From RUG11462 sp045649405 (GTDB lineage Bacteria > Bacillota > Clostridia > Oscillospirales > Acutalibacteraceae): a stretch of 57,730 nt of DNA. A program made the position numbers and the translations under genes. The first letter of the stretch is position 1; each line of letters begins with the position of its first letter. Below, in pieces: positions 32,733 to 40,594 of the stretch. The stretch is taken from contig JAZRPW010000033.1 of assembly GCA_045649405.1 (NCBI GenBank), positions 1 through 57,730 of the forward strand, read 5' to 3'. Below the pieces are notes generated by a model. The model ran no database searches, was not told the origin of the DNA, and was given only the letters and a program-made list of their open reading frames with translations.

Positions 32733-33593
32733 ATGGTAGAAATCATTGGTGTTCGTTTTAGAGAAACTTCAAAAATTTATTATTTTGGTGCAAATGGCAA
32801 AAAGGCAAATTTGGGCGACAAAGTTATCGTTGAAACTGCACGTGGCCTTGAATGTGCTGATGTTGCAATGGTAAACAGAATGGTTGAGGAAGAAGAAATT
32901 GTTCAACCACTTAAAAATATCATTAGAATTGCAACAAAAGAAGATATTATTAAACAACAAGAAAACGAGAAAAAAGAAGAAAAAGCTTTTGAAATTTGTA
33001 TGAAGAAAATTGAAGAGCACGGGCTTGATATGAAATTGACTCGTGTTGAATATTCTTTTGATAATTCAAAAATCATCTTTTTCTTTACTGCAGACGGCAG
33101 AGTTGATTTTAGAGAATTAGTAAAAGATTTGGCGGCAGAATTCAAATCAAGAATTGAACTTCGCCAAATTGGTGTAAGAGATGAAGCAAAAATGCTCGGA
33201 GGCGTTGGCATTTGTGGTCAAACATTCTGCTGCTCAAGATTTTTAGATGAGTTTCATCCTGTGTCAATTAAAATGGCAAAAGAGCAAAACTTGTCTCCAA
33301 ACCCACTCAAAATTTCTGGCTCTTGCGGCCGTTTGATGTGTTGTTTGCAATATGAACAAAACACTTATGAAAAACTTAGAGCAGAATTGCCAAAACACGG
33401 CGAGTCTGTAAAAACTCAACACGGCACTGGTAAGGTTGAAGATGTAAATGTGCTTACAGGTAACTTGAAAGTAAGACTTGATGGCGAAGAAGAAACAGCG
33501 CCGGTTTCTGTTAACTATAACGACCTTATCAAACCACAAGAAAACAAATTCAAAAAGAGATTTTTTAAAGATAAAAGAAATAAGAATAAATAA
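32733..33593 (+). CDS. ricT: PSP1 domain protein RicT (YaaT)
   Basis: A 286-residue protein with the PSP1 domain. The Cys-containing core is GGVGICGQTFCCSRFLDEF followed by SPNPLKISGSCGRLMCCLQYE, whose conserved cysteines bind iron-sulfur clusters in the Bacillus Ric (RicA-F-T) complex. That complex promotes RNase Y-dependent mRNA maturation, competence and sporulation. The partners are not in this window. Start at ATG 32733; the longer frame overlaps holB. Position directly after holB is the conserved one. Confidence 0.94.
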   Translation: MVEIIGVRFRETSKIYYFGANGKKANLGDKVIVETARGLECADVAMVNRMVEEEEIVQPLKNIIRIATKEDIIKQQENEKKEEKAFEICMKKIEEHGLDMKLTRVEYSFDNSKIIFFFTADGRVDFRELVKDLAAEFKSRIELRQIGVRDEAKMLGGVGICGQTFCCSRFLDEFHPVSIKMAKEQNLSPNPLKISGSCGRLMCCLQYEQNTYEKLRAELPKHGESVKTQHGTGKVEDVNVLTGNLKVRLDGEEETAPVSVNYNDLIKPQENKFKKRFFKDKRNKNK

Positions 33594-33605
33594 ATGGAGT
33601 ATTAA

Positions 33606-36059
33606 ATGAGTATTTTTATTGATTCTTTAAAATGTGAAAATGTAGTAGAAGCGCTTGGTGTTGACAAACTTTGTCCGCATTTTTCTTGGACTTTGAGTTC
33701 AAATGAAAACGGCGCTAAACAAACTGCATACCAAATCACAATTTTTGATGAAGATAGCAATGAAATTTACAACTCAAACAAGGTTGTTTCTGACAAGCAG
33801 TTTGGTGTTGAAGTAGACTTAAAAGGGGTTTTGAAAACCTATAATAAGTATGAGTTTACACTTAACGTTTGGGATGAAAATGATGAAGTTGCCACAAAAT
33901 CTTCGTTTTTCACAACTGGTGTGTTTAAAGCAGGTCAATGGAAAGGCGACTGGTTTAAAATTTGGTACAACTTTGGAAAAGTTGGTTACGTTAGAAAAGA
34001 ATTTGAAGTAAATGATGAGCAAATTGAATATGCTTATTGTTATTTAGGTGCGTTAGGCGACAAGGTTAACTCATTGGTTGCTTATCTAAATGGTAAGCGT
34101 GTTGGCGTTTGCGCAAACTTCCCGGGCGCAACTGAATATTTCAGGGCATTTTACACCTGCGTTGATGTAAAAGATTTATTGCTTTGTGGAACAAACACAT
34201 TGGGTTTTTTGGTGTCAACTGCCGCTTCAATTGTTCTTAAAATCAAGTACAAATCAGGCGAAACACAGTTTGTTTGCACAACAAAGAATAATTGGAGATT
34301 TAATGACAAGGGTGCTTATCACTTAGGCTTTGACAACCCAATGTACAAAGGCAAAGTTGAACTTTTTGACAATACAAAACATTTTGAAGGGTTTTCAGAA
34401 AACGGTTTTGATGATAGCGATTGGGGATTTTATCACGACCCATTTGGTGTTATCAGTTTTGGCCCACTTTTCATCGAAAATCAATACTCAGTTGCAAAGG
34501 AATATGAAACCTATAAACCGGTTGCAATAAATAAATTTGACAACTGCATTCAACTTGACTTTGGCACAAACCATTCAGGCATTTTGGAGTATTCTTTAAA
34601 AGGTAAGCCAGGTCAAAAAATCACAATCAAATATGGCGAAAAGGCAAATAAAGATACTGGCAGAATTGTTCCTGGCGAACAATTCCCACCTTATTGTGAA
34701 TATACCTTTGCTTCTGATGAAAAAGAGCATCACAGAACCGATTTCTTGATGATTGGGTTTAGATATATCGAAGTTTACGGCTACGATGATGAAATAGGTG
34801 CAGATGATTTTTGCTCTCATTTTGTTCATTCACAGCTTGATTCAAATAGCTCGTTTTGTTGTGATGATGAAGAATTAAACCAAATCAACAAAGTTGCTCG
34901 TCAAGGCTTTTTATCAAACCTTGTTAACATTCCAACAGACTGCCCTGAAAGAGAGCGTCGTGGTTGGACTGCAGACGCTTTTGCAGTAGCAGAATCAGAA
35001 ATTTTCAACTTTGATATGTTGAATTTCTATTACGCTTGGTTTAAAAGTTATAACGACTGTCAACGCAAAAATGGTTGGCTTCCGGTTGAATTACCTCGTT
35101 CAACCGATGATAGTATTGATATAAACTGGCCAATGTCAACGGTGTTCATTCCTTATGACGTTCTCACTCAATATGGCGACATTCGTTTTTGCAAAGAAAC
35201 TTATGAAAATGCAAAAGGTTATGTAGATTTGCTTCTTAACCTTTGTGATGAAAACTATGTTTTAAGCACATCTTTTTACAGTTACAAAGACTGGGTTGCC
35301 CCTGAAAAAACAACCCCTGCGTTTATTTCTGCAATTTATTTTTATAAAGCAATTTGGTGCTTTGCGCAAATTTCAAAAGCACTTGGCAAAGATGCTGATG
35401 AATATTTCAACATTGCAGAAAAAATCAAAGAAAACATCAATAAAACATTTTTACACAGAGAAAATGGCAAAGCGTATTATGACAACAACACTCAAAGCGC
35501 AAATGTTCACGCATTGGGTTTTGGCGTTTGTCCTAATGAATTAAAATCTGCTGTTACTGATTCTTTGGTTGAAAACATTGAAACAAAACAAGCCAACACA
35601 ACTGGCTTTATGGGCACAGCGCTCATTTTAAAAGTTTTATCAGAAAATGGCAAACAAGATGTTGCATTCAGTCTTATCAAAAACAAAAATATGGGTGGCT
35701 GGTTGTGGCTTATTAATGAGTGTGACGCAACAACATTCCCAGAAAATTATAACGGTGGTGGTTCACAAAATCACGCATTTTTGGGCTCTGCGCCAAGTGT
35801 TTGGTTTTATAGATGTTTGTGTGGTATTAAGCCACTTGAAAATGGTTATAAAAGCTTTGAAATTTGCCCTTATTTGCCAAAAAGCATTAACAATGTAAAT
35901 GTAACAATGCAAACCGTTTTCGGCGATATCAAGATTGAAATCAAACGCAAAGAAAAAACAGAGTTTGACATTCAGGTTCCTGTTAATACAAGTGCTATTT
36001 TCAAATTTGATGGCAAAGAAATAGAACTTTGTTCAGGAAAACACGCATTAATTTTTTAA
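33606..36059 (+). CDS. GH78 alpha-L-rhamnosidase
   Basis: An 817-residue GH78 enzyme releasing terminal L-rhamnose from glycosides or pectin side chains. N-terminal beta domains (about 1-400, with LGVDKLCPHFSWTLSSNENG) precede the (alpha/alpha)6 barrel. The active-site segment is DCPERERRGWTADAFAVAES near residue 445-465, with acidic residues where the family has its general acid. A C-terminal beta-sandwich completes it. No signal peptide, so cytoplasmic action on imported oligosaccharides is likely. It sits 12 bases after ricT in a spot normally occupied by housekeeping genes. Confidence 0.92.
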   Translation: MSIFIDSLKCENVVEALGVDKLCPHFSWTLSSNENGAKQTAYQITIFDEDSNEIYNSNKVVSDKQFGVEVDLKGVLKTYNKYEFTLNVWDENDEVATKSSFFTTGVFKAGQWKGDWFKIWYNFGKVGYVRKEFEVNDEQIEYAYCYLGALGDKVNSLVAYLNGKRVGVCANFPGATEYFRAFYTCVDVKDLLLCGTNTLGFLVSTAASIVLKIKYKSGETQFVCTTKNNWRFNDKGAYHLGFDNPMYKGKVELFDNTKHFEGFSENGFDDSDWGFYHDPFGVISFGPLFIENQYSVAKEYETYKPVAINKFDNCIQLDFGTNHSGILEYSLKGKPGQKITIKYGEKANKDTGRIVPGEQFPPYCEYTFASDEKEHHRTDFLMIGFRYIEVYGYDDEIGADDFCSHFVHSQLDSNSSFCCDDEELNQINKVARQGFLSNLVNIPTDCPERERRGWTADAFAVAESEIFNFDMLNFYYAWFKSYNDCQRKNGWLPVELPRSTDDSIDINWPMSTVFIPYDVLTQYGDIRFCKETYENAKGYVDLLLNLCDENYVLSTSFYSYKDWVAPEKTTPAFISAIYFYKAIWCFAQISKALGKDADEYFNIAEKIKENINKTFLHRENGKAYYDNNTQSANVHALGFGVCPNELKSAVTDSLVENIETKQANTTGFMGTALILKVLSENGKQDVAFSLIKNKNMGGWLWLINECDATTFPENYNGGGSQNHAFLGSAPSVWFYRCLCGIKPLENGYKSFEICPYLPKSINNVNVTMQTVFGDIKIEIKRKEKTEFDIQVPVNTSAIFKFDGKEIELCSGKHALIF

Positions 36060-36074
36060 ATTTTAAAAAGATAC

Positions 36075-36103
36075 TTGAAAAAACATATTTTATATGTTAC
36101 AAT
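36075..36103 (+). promoter_or_regulatory. Promoter of the ferredoxin gene
   Basis: TTGAAA (36075-36080) and TACAAT (36098-36103) are 17 bp apart; a GGAGGTG ribosome site follows at about 36120. Confidence 0.8.
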
Positions 36104-36134
36104 ACAAATACAAAAAAACGGAGGTGTTTTAAGA

Positions 36135-36302
36135 ATGGCTTACAAAATTTCTGATGAATGTATCGCTTGTGGTGCTTGCGCTGGTACTTGTCCAGTAGGC
36201 GCTATCGTTGAAGGCGACGGCAAATACGAAATCAACGCTGATGAATGCATTAGCTGTGGTGCTTGTGCTGCTGATTGTCCAGTAGAGGCAATTGCTGAAT
36301 AA
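36135..36302 (+). CDS. 2[4Fe-4S] ferredoxin
   Basis: A 55-residue clostridial-type ferredoxin with two CxxCxxCxxxCP motifs: CIACGACAGTCPVGAI (from about residue 9) and CISCGACAADCPVEAI (from about residue 38). It carries electrons at low potential for hydrogenase, pyruvate:ferredoxin oxidoreductase and similar enzymes. Start at ATG 36135 behind GGAGG. It has its own promoter and terminator and is therefore monocistronic. Confidence 0.97.
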   Translation: MAYKISDECIACGACAGTCPVGAIVEGDGKYEINADECISCGACAADCPVEAIAE

Positions 36303-36320
36303 TTTTACATTAAATTAAAC

Positions 36321-36357
36321 TTTAAAAGCGAGGCAGACCTTGTCTCGCTTTTAAAAT
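36321..36357 (+). terminator. Terminator of the ferredoxin gene
   Basis: A 15-bp stem (36321-36335 with 36341-36355, one G-T pair) and a 5-nt loop, 19 bases after the stop codon; the T-rich part lies within the 3' arm. Confidence 0.85.
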
Positions 36358-36372
36358 TATTTAGGAGAAAAT

Positions 36373-37104
36373 ATGACCGAGTTAAAACAAGAGTTTTTAG
36401 GTGTTTATGATATTTTTTGTAGCAACATTCATCGTTTTGGTACTGATGCGGTGTTGCTTGAATATTTCGCAAATTCAAAACGCGCAAAACAAGCTTGTGA
36501 TTTGGGCTGTGGTTGTGGCATAATTCCGTTTTTAATGTTGCAGTCAAACCCTAATTTAAAAATTAGCGCAGTTGACATTCAACAAGATGCGATTTCGCTT
36601 GTTAAAAAAGCAATCGAGCATAACGGGGTAGAAGACAAAATCACACCATTCAATTGCGATTTAAAAACCTTGCCAAAAGAGTTAAATGGCAAGTTTGATT
36701 TGGTTACAATGAACCCACCTTACAAACGCAAGGGTTCAGGCAAAGTTACTGGAGTTTATGGCATTGACATTGCAAGAAATGAAATTGAATGCACATTAGA
36801 AGACATTTGCAATGCTGCTGCAAAATTGCTTGTGCCAAACGGTAGATTTTGCATTTGTCAACGCCCAGAGCGTTTTGGCGAAGTAATTTTTGAAATGAAA
36901 AAGGCAGGTATTGAGCCAAAACAAATTAGAAATGTTGTTAATAAAGCAGGCGACAAGCCAATGCTTGTTTTGGTTAGTGGTATAAAAGGTGGCAACTGCT
37001 CAACCGAAATGCTATCAGATTTAATATTGAAAAATCCTGATGATAGTGATACAATTGAAACACAAGAGATTTATAAAGTTATGAGAGGAAAACAAAATGG
37101 CTAA
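36373..37104 (+). CDS. tRNA1(Val) adenine-N6 methyltransferase-like protein (YabB/TrmN6)
   Basis: A 243-residue Rossmann-fold methyltransferase. The SAM loop is CDLGCGCGIIPFLM (about 42-55), an acidic strand end AVDIQ follows, and the catalytic motif is NPPY near residue 115, typical of N6-adenine methyltransferases. The entry FGTDAVLLEYF fits the YabB/TrmN6 group. It overlaps rsmI by 8 bases, the same pairing (yabB ... rsmI) as in Bacillus. Confidence 0.9.
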   Translation: MTELKQEFLGVYDIFCSNIHRFGTDAVLLEYFANSKRAKQACDLGCGCGIIPFLMLQSNPNLKISAVDIQQDAISLVKKAIEHNGVEDKITPFNCDLKTLPKELNGKFDLVTMNPPYKRKGSGKVTGVYGIDIARNEIECTLEDICNAAAKLLVPNGRFCICQRPERFGEVIFEMKKAGIEPKQIRNVVNKAGDKPMLVLVSGIKGGNCSTEMLSDLILKNPDDSDTIETQEIYKVMRGKQNG

Positions 37105-37918
37105 ACTTTATGTTGTTGGCACACCAATCGGCAATTTGTCTGATTTTTCGCCAAGAGCAATTGAAACGTTAAAAACTGTTGATTTTATTGCCGCAGAAGA
37201 CACAAGGGTAACACTCAAGCTTCTTAACAAGTTTGAAATTAAAAACTCACTTGTTTCTTACCACGAGCACAACAGAGGTGTGGCAGGCGAGAGAATTGTT
37301 GAAAGAATTTTGGCGGGGGAAAACTGCGCAATCGTTACCGATGCCGGTATGCCTGCAATTTCTGACCCAGGCGAAGAACTTGTTAAACTATGCCGTGAAA
37401 AAGGTGTAGAAATTGAGTCTGTACCAGGTCCAACTGCCTTTGCAACTGCAATGGCGCTTTCAGGACTTTCTTCTTCTCGTTTTACATTTGAAGGCTTTTT
37501 GTCGGTTACAAAAGCTCATCGAAAAGAGCATCTTTCATCTCTTGTAAACGAAACTCGAACAATGATTTTCTATGAAGCACCTCACAAACTTATCTACACA
37601 TTGAAAGATATGTTTGAGTATTTTGGTGACAGAGAAATTGCCATTTGCCGAGAACTTACTAAAATTCATGAAGAAGTAATTAATACAACTTTAAAATCTG
37701 CAATTGAAAAGTATGAGCAAACTCCACCAAAAGGTGAATTTGTACTTGTTATAAAAGGAAAAGAAGAAACTGCAACTCAAGAATACACCTTTGAACAAGC
37801 AGTAGAGATTGCAAAAGAATTAGTGGAAAAAGGCAATCCAACTTCTGCAGCAGCAAAACAAGCAGCAGCAGAAACCGGATTCAAAAAGAGCGATATTTAT
37901 AAAGAATTGTGTAAATAA
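37097..37918 (+). CDS. rsmI: 16S rRNA (cytidine(1402)-2'-O)-methyltransferase RsmI
   Basis: A 273-residue tetrapyrrole-methylase-fold enzyme. Motifs in order: LYVVGTPIGNLSDFSPRAIE at the N-terminus, AAEDTRVTLKLL, VTDAGMPAISDPGEELV and PGPTAFATAMALSGL. RsmI methylates the ribose of C1402 in the decoding centre. The C-terminal helices end KKSDIYKEL. Length is normal for the family. Confidence 0.97.
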   Translation: MAKLYVVGTPIGNLSDFSPRAIETLKTVDFIAAEDTRVTLKLLNKFEIKNSLVSYHEHNRGVAGERIVERILAGENCAIVTDAGMPAISDPGEELVKLCREKGVEIESVPGPTAFATAMALSGLSSSRFTFEGFLSVTKAHRKEHLSSLVNETRTMIFYEAPHKLIYTLKDMFEYFGDREIAICRELTKIHEEVINTTLKSAIEKYEQTPPKGEFVLVIKGKEETATQEYTFEQAVEIAKELVEKGNPTSAAAKQAAAETGFKKSDIYKELCK

Positions 37919-37930
37919 GGAGTATTTTTT

Positions 37931-38500
37931 ATGAAAGACAAAACTAATGTAATTATTATAACTACTGCATTTGTTGTGTTTTTAGCTATTTGTTTTATTT
38001 CTTTTGCTTTCGCAAAGGGCGTTACTACAAATAACATTTCATCTTATGAGTCATTGCTTGAACGAAAAAGTTTTTTGCCAAGTCTTGATGAGTTTGATAA
38101 TAGTAAAAATTTTGAATATTATCGTTTTCGCAAGATTGTGCTGTTTTTTGAGCAAAATGCTTACAATTTAAAGGTTGCATACAATAATGATGAATATGTA
38201 AAAGAAAAATTAAATCTTGATAAAAAATATGATTTTTATGAAGATGAAATTGTTGTTGAAGATTATGATGACGAAGATGTAGGACACAAAAAAGCTAATT
38301 TTAGAGTAGGCAATTATAGTTTTAGAACTGTGGTTTTGCCTGATGAGATTAATGTTTTATATTATCCAAAAGAGATGCTTTTTATTGGAACAAACGACTT
38401 AGAACAGAAAATTGTTTATTTGTATTATGAAGACTTTGAAAGAGATTTAATTAATACAACTTTAGATGAATTTGTGGTTGAAGAATGTAATTTTAAATAA
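37931..38500 (+). CDS. Hypothetical membrane-anchored protein
   Basis: An 189-residue protein I do not recognise. One N-terminal membrane helix (about 8-29) is followed by a charged, mostly extracytoplasmic domain rich in Glu, Asp and Tyr, with an acidic segment of DDED type near residue 113-117. No Cys pair and no catalytic motif is visible. It lies 12 bases after rsmI behind AAGGAG and ahead of a terminator, so it ends the trmN6-like/rsmI unit. Confidence 0.8.
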   Translation: MKDKTNVIIITTAFVVFLAICFISFAFAKGVTTNNISSYESLLERKSFLPSLDEFDNSKNFEYYRFRKIVLFFEQNAYNLKVAYNNDEYVKEKLNLDKKYDFYEDEIVVEDYDDEDVGHKKANFRVGNYSFRTVVLPDEINVLYYPKEMLFIGTNDLEQKIVYLYYEDFERDLINTTLDEFVVEECNFK

Positions 38501-38532
38501 AAAAACGAGAGCTTTTAGCTCTCGTTTTTTGT
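38501..38532. terminator. Bidirectional terminator
   Basis: A 12-bp perfect stem (38501-38512 with 38518-38529) with a 5-nt loop, A run before and T run after, directly between the convergent stops of the hypothetical gene and the SdpI-like gene. Confidence 0.92.
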
Positions 38533-39170
38533 TATTTTTCTTTTTTCTTGTGTAAAATAAATGAGTAAATAACAGGGGTTATTACCATTACAATGATTGT
38601 TGATATAAATAAGATGAAACTACCTAAAAAAGAAGTTGCCAAAACCACAAAACCTGCAATTGTCCACAAAATGCCTGAAAATCTGTGCGTTTTATCCCAG
38701 TTTTCTTCATCATTAAGTGTCCAAGGAAATTTAAGCCCGATTGTGTAGTTTTGTCTGCATTTTGGCAAATAGTTACCAATGATTACAAGTAAAACACCCA
38801 TAAGCGAACACATAATTGTTGGCACGTTTATTTCAACACCAAGCGCCATTGAATAGGTAATTGTGTGTAAAACAATGGATAACAACGGACAAACCATCAC
38901 AACAAGTGTAAACGGCTTTTTAGTAACATTCTTTTTCTTTGGGTCAATGCTTGTTGCAAAAATACCAAGCCAATGAATAAAGAGCAAAAATAATGGCAAG
39001 AAAAACACTGCAAATGGTTTTGATGAATATTGGTCAGGTGTGCCATCAATGCCAAAATGTGTTGGAATTTCTTGGGGTAATTTATCCCACAAAATCACAC
39101 CCGCAACCATTGGCAAAATGGTAATAATCGAAGTTATAATAAGTTTAAATTTGTTTTGTTTAATCATCAT
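38532..39170 (-). CDS. SdpI/DUF1648-family membrane protein
   Basis: A protein of about 212 residues with some six membrane segments. The DUF1648 part has WDKLPQEIPTHFGIDGTPDQ (about 28-47), and the C-terminal SdpI-like part has GNYLPKCRQNYTIGLKFPWTL. In Bacillus SdpI gives immunity to the SdpC toxin and sequesters the repressor SdpR. Here it is downstream of, and overlaps, an ArsR-type repressor in the same order reversed (R then I), but no SdpC-like toxin is near. Start is placed at 39170 because AAGGA is best spaced from that ATG; 39176 is possible. Confidence 0.88.
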   Translation of the reverse strand: MMIKQNKFKLIITSIITILPMVAGVILWDKLPQEIPTHFGIDGTPDQYSSKPFAVFFLPLFLLFIHWLGIFATSIDPKKKNVTKKPFTLVVMVCPLLSIVLHTITYSMALGVEINVPTIMCSLMGVLLVIIGNYLPKCRQNYTIGLKFPWTLNDEENWDKTHRFSGILWTIAGFVVLATSFLGSFILFISTIIVMVITPVIYSFILHKKKEK

Positions 39171-39435
39171 TCTCATCCTTTCTTAAATCAGTAATAAAAA
39201 GCATAATTTCTTCTAAAACGCTTGTGTTTATTTGGTAATAAATGAACTTGCCCTCACGTTTGTCGAAAATCAAATCTGCTTCTTTTAATGTGCTTAAGTG
39301 TCTTGAAATTGCCGCTCCGCTAACATCAAATTTTTCGACGATTTCTCCGGCAGAAAGTTTGCCTTTTTTCAAAAGATTCAAAATCTCTCGTCTTGTAGGG
39401 TCGGCAAGCGCCTTTAAAGTTGTTTGCAAACTCAC
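39160..39435 (-). CDS. ArsR-family repressor (SdpR-like)
   Basis: A 91-residue winged-helix repressor. Typical ArsR pieces: LKALADPTRREILNLLKKGKLS, the recognition helix VSGAAISRHLSTLKEADLI and the wing DKREGKFIYYQI. It has no Cys metal-site motif, which separates it from metal sensors and fits the SdpR type. GTG start at 39435, 8 bases after AAGGAG. A perfect palindrome overlaps its start-proximal promoter, implying autorepression relieved by the membrane partner. Confidence 0.9.
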   Translation of the reverse strand: MSLQTTLKALADPTRREILNLLKKGKLSAGEIVEKFDVSGAAISRHLSTLKEADLIFDKREGKFIYYQINTSVLEEIMLFITDLRKDENDD

Positions 39436-39458
39436 AAAACCAACTCCTTTCATTTAAC

Positions 39459-39478
39459 ATTTAACTTAATTGTTAAAT
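39459..39478. promoter_or_regulatory. Palindromic operator of the ArsR-type repressor
   Basis: ATTTAAC and GTTAAAT (7-bp arms, 6-bp spacer) form a perfect inverted repeat that begins 2 bp downstream of the -10 box, covering the transcription start. Size and position fit an ArsR-family dimer site. Confidence 0.78.
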
Positions 39479-39480
39479 GT

Positions 39481-39509
39481 ATTATAGCATATGATTTTTA
39501 TTTTGTCAA
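39481..39509 (-). promoter_or_regulatory. Promoter of the SdpR/SdpI-like operon
   Basis: On the minus strand a perfect TTGACA (39504-39509) and a perfect TATAAT (39481-39486) with a 17-bp spacer. A full consensus promoter under a repressor operator would be strongly inducible. Confidence 0.9.
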
Positions 39510-39521
39510 TATTAAAATAAT

Positions 39522-39553
39522 AAAACACGGGCTGGAAATTCAACCCGTGTTTT
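39522..39553 (-). terminator. Terminator of hslO
   Basis: Stem AAAACACGGG with CCCGTGTTTT plus an inner TG/CA pair and one C-A mismatch, located immediately after the hslO stop on the minus strand. Its core and loop match the hairpin at 5661-5695. Confidence 0.83.
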
Positions 39554-39554
39554 T

Positions 39555-40421
39555 CTATTTTGCTAATTCTCTTAATTCTTCACTTGTGTATTTATAAACT
39601 TTGTCGCAGAAATGACAAGCCACTTCGGTTGTTTCTTGCTCGTCTGCAAGTCGATTTAATTCTTCTTTGCCAATTGATTTCAAAACCTTGTTGGTGCGCT
39701 CTTTTGAGCAGTCGCATTTATATTCAATGTCATACTCATCCAACACTTCAACTTCAAACTCGCAAAGAGCTTTTTTAACAATCTCCAAAATTGTGTCGCC
39801 GCCTGAAAGCATTGTTGTAACACTTGGCAGGTTTTTAAGCCCTTTTTCAATAAGGTCTGCAGTGTCATCTCCGGCGGCAGGGAGCATTTGAATAATAAAA
39901 CCGCCTGCAGCGTTAATGCTCAAGTTTGGATTAATCAAAACACCCAAGGCACAAACCGTTGGCACCTGTTCAGACTCAACATAATAAGCCGCAATATCTT
40001 CAGCAATTTCGCCGGAAACAAGCTCAATTGCGCCGTTATAAGGCATATCAAGACCAATGTCTTTTGAAACATATAAAGTACCGTTGCCAATTGCACTGCC
40101 AACATCAAGTTTGCCTTTATATTTTTCTTTTGTTTCAACAAGAGGATTAATAACATAACCTTTAGGGTTGCCTTGGTTATCACTAACGGCAACCAAGCCT
40201 TTTGCTTCGCCATCGCAATCAATTTTAACAGTAATAGAACTGTTTTTGCCTTTAAGCACGCAACCCATCATAGAAGTTGCAGTTAAAAGACGACCAAGAG
40301 CAGCCGACATAATCGGCGAAGTTTTGTGCATTTCACTTGCCACTTGAACAATGTCAGTTGTGTCTGCACAAACTGCTGTTACAAGACCGTCTGAAGTTAT
40401 ACATCTAATAATTTTACCCAT
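39555..40421 (-). CDS. hslO: Redox-regulated chaperone Hsp33
   Basis: A 288-residue Hsp33. The N-terminal chaperone domain has GRLLTATSMMGCVLKG and later GGFIIQMLPAAGDD. The C-terminal redox switch has the zinc cysteines CDC (about 243-245) and CHFC (about 275-278), the CxC plus CxxC pattern of the family. Oxidation releases zinc and activates holdase function, a fit with oxidative stress in an anaerobe. Start at 40421 behind GGAGAA. Confidence 0.96.
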   Translation of the reverse strand: MGKIIRCITSDGLVTAVCADTTDIVQVASEMHKTSPIMSAALGRLLTATSMMGCVLKGKNSSITVKIDCDGEAKGLVAVSDNQGNPKGYVINPLVETKEKYKGKLDVGSAIGNGTLYVSKDIGLDMPYNGAIELVSGEIAEDIAAYYVESEQVPTVCALGVLINPNLSINAAGGFIIQMLPAAGDDTADLIEKGLKNLPSVTTMLSGGDTILEIVKKALCEFEVEVLDEYDIEYKCDCSKERTNKVLKSIGKEELNRLADEQETTEVACHFCDKVYKYTSEELRELAK

Positions 40422-40449
40422 AATTTTCTCCAAAAAATAATATAACTTT

Positions 40450-40477
40450 ATTATATATTATTTTGAAAAATTTTCAA
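40450..40477 (-). promoter_or_regulatory. Promoter of hslO
   Basis: On the minus strand TTGAAA (40472-40477) and TATAAT (40450-40455), spacer 16 bp, 28 bp before the start codon. Confidence 0.65.
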
Positions 40478-40594
40478 GTGTCATTTGTGTATTTTTTATA
40501 TATTGATATGATAATTTTGTAAACAATAACAATAGAATTTTTTACCCGTTTATGTTAAAATATAATTGGAAAAATATAAAACGGGGGTTTAGTT

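Noticed and set aside
38532..39435. Toxin-immunity locus
   Set aside because: No SdpC-like secreted toxin or its maturation genes lie nearby; only the regulator/immunity-like pair is present.
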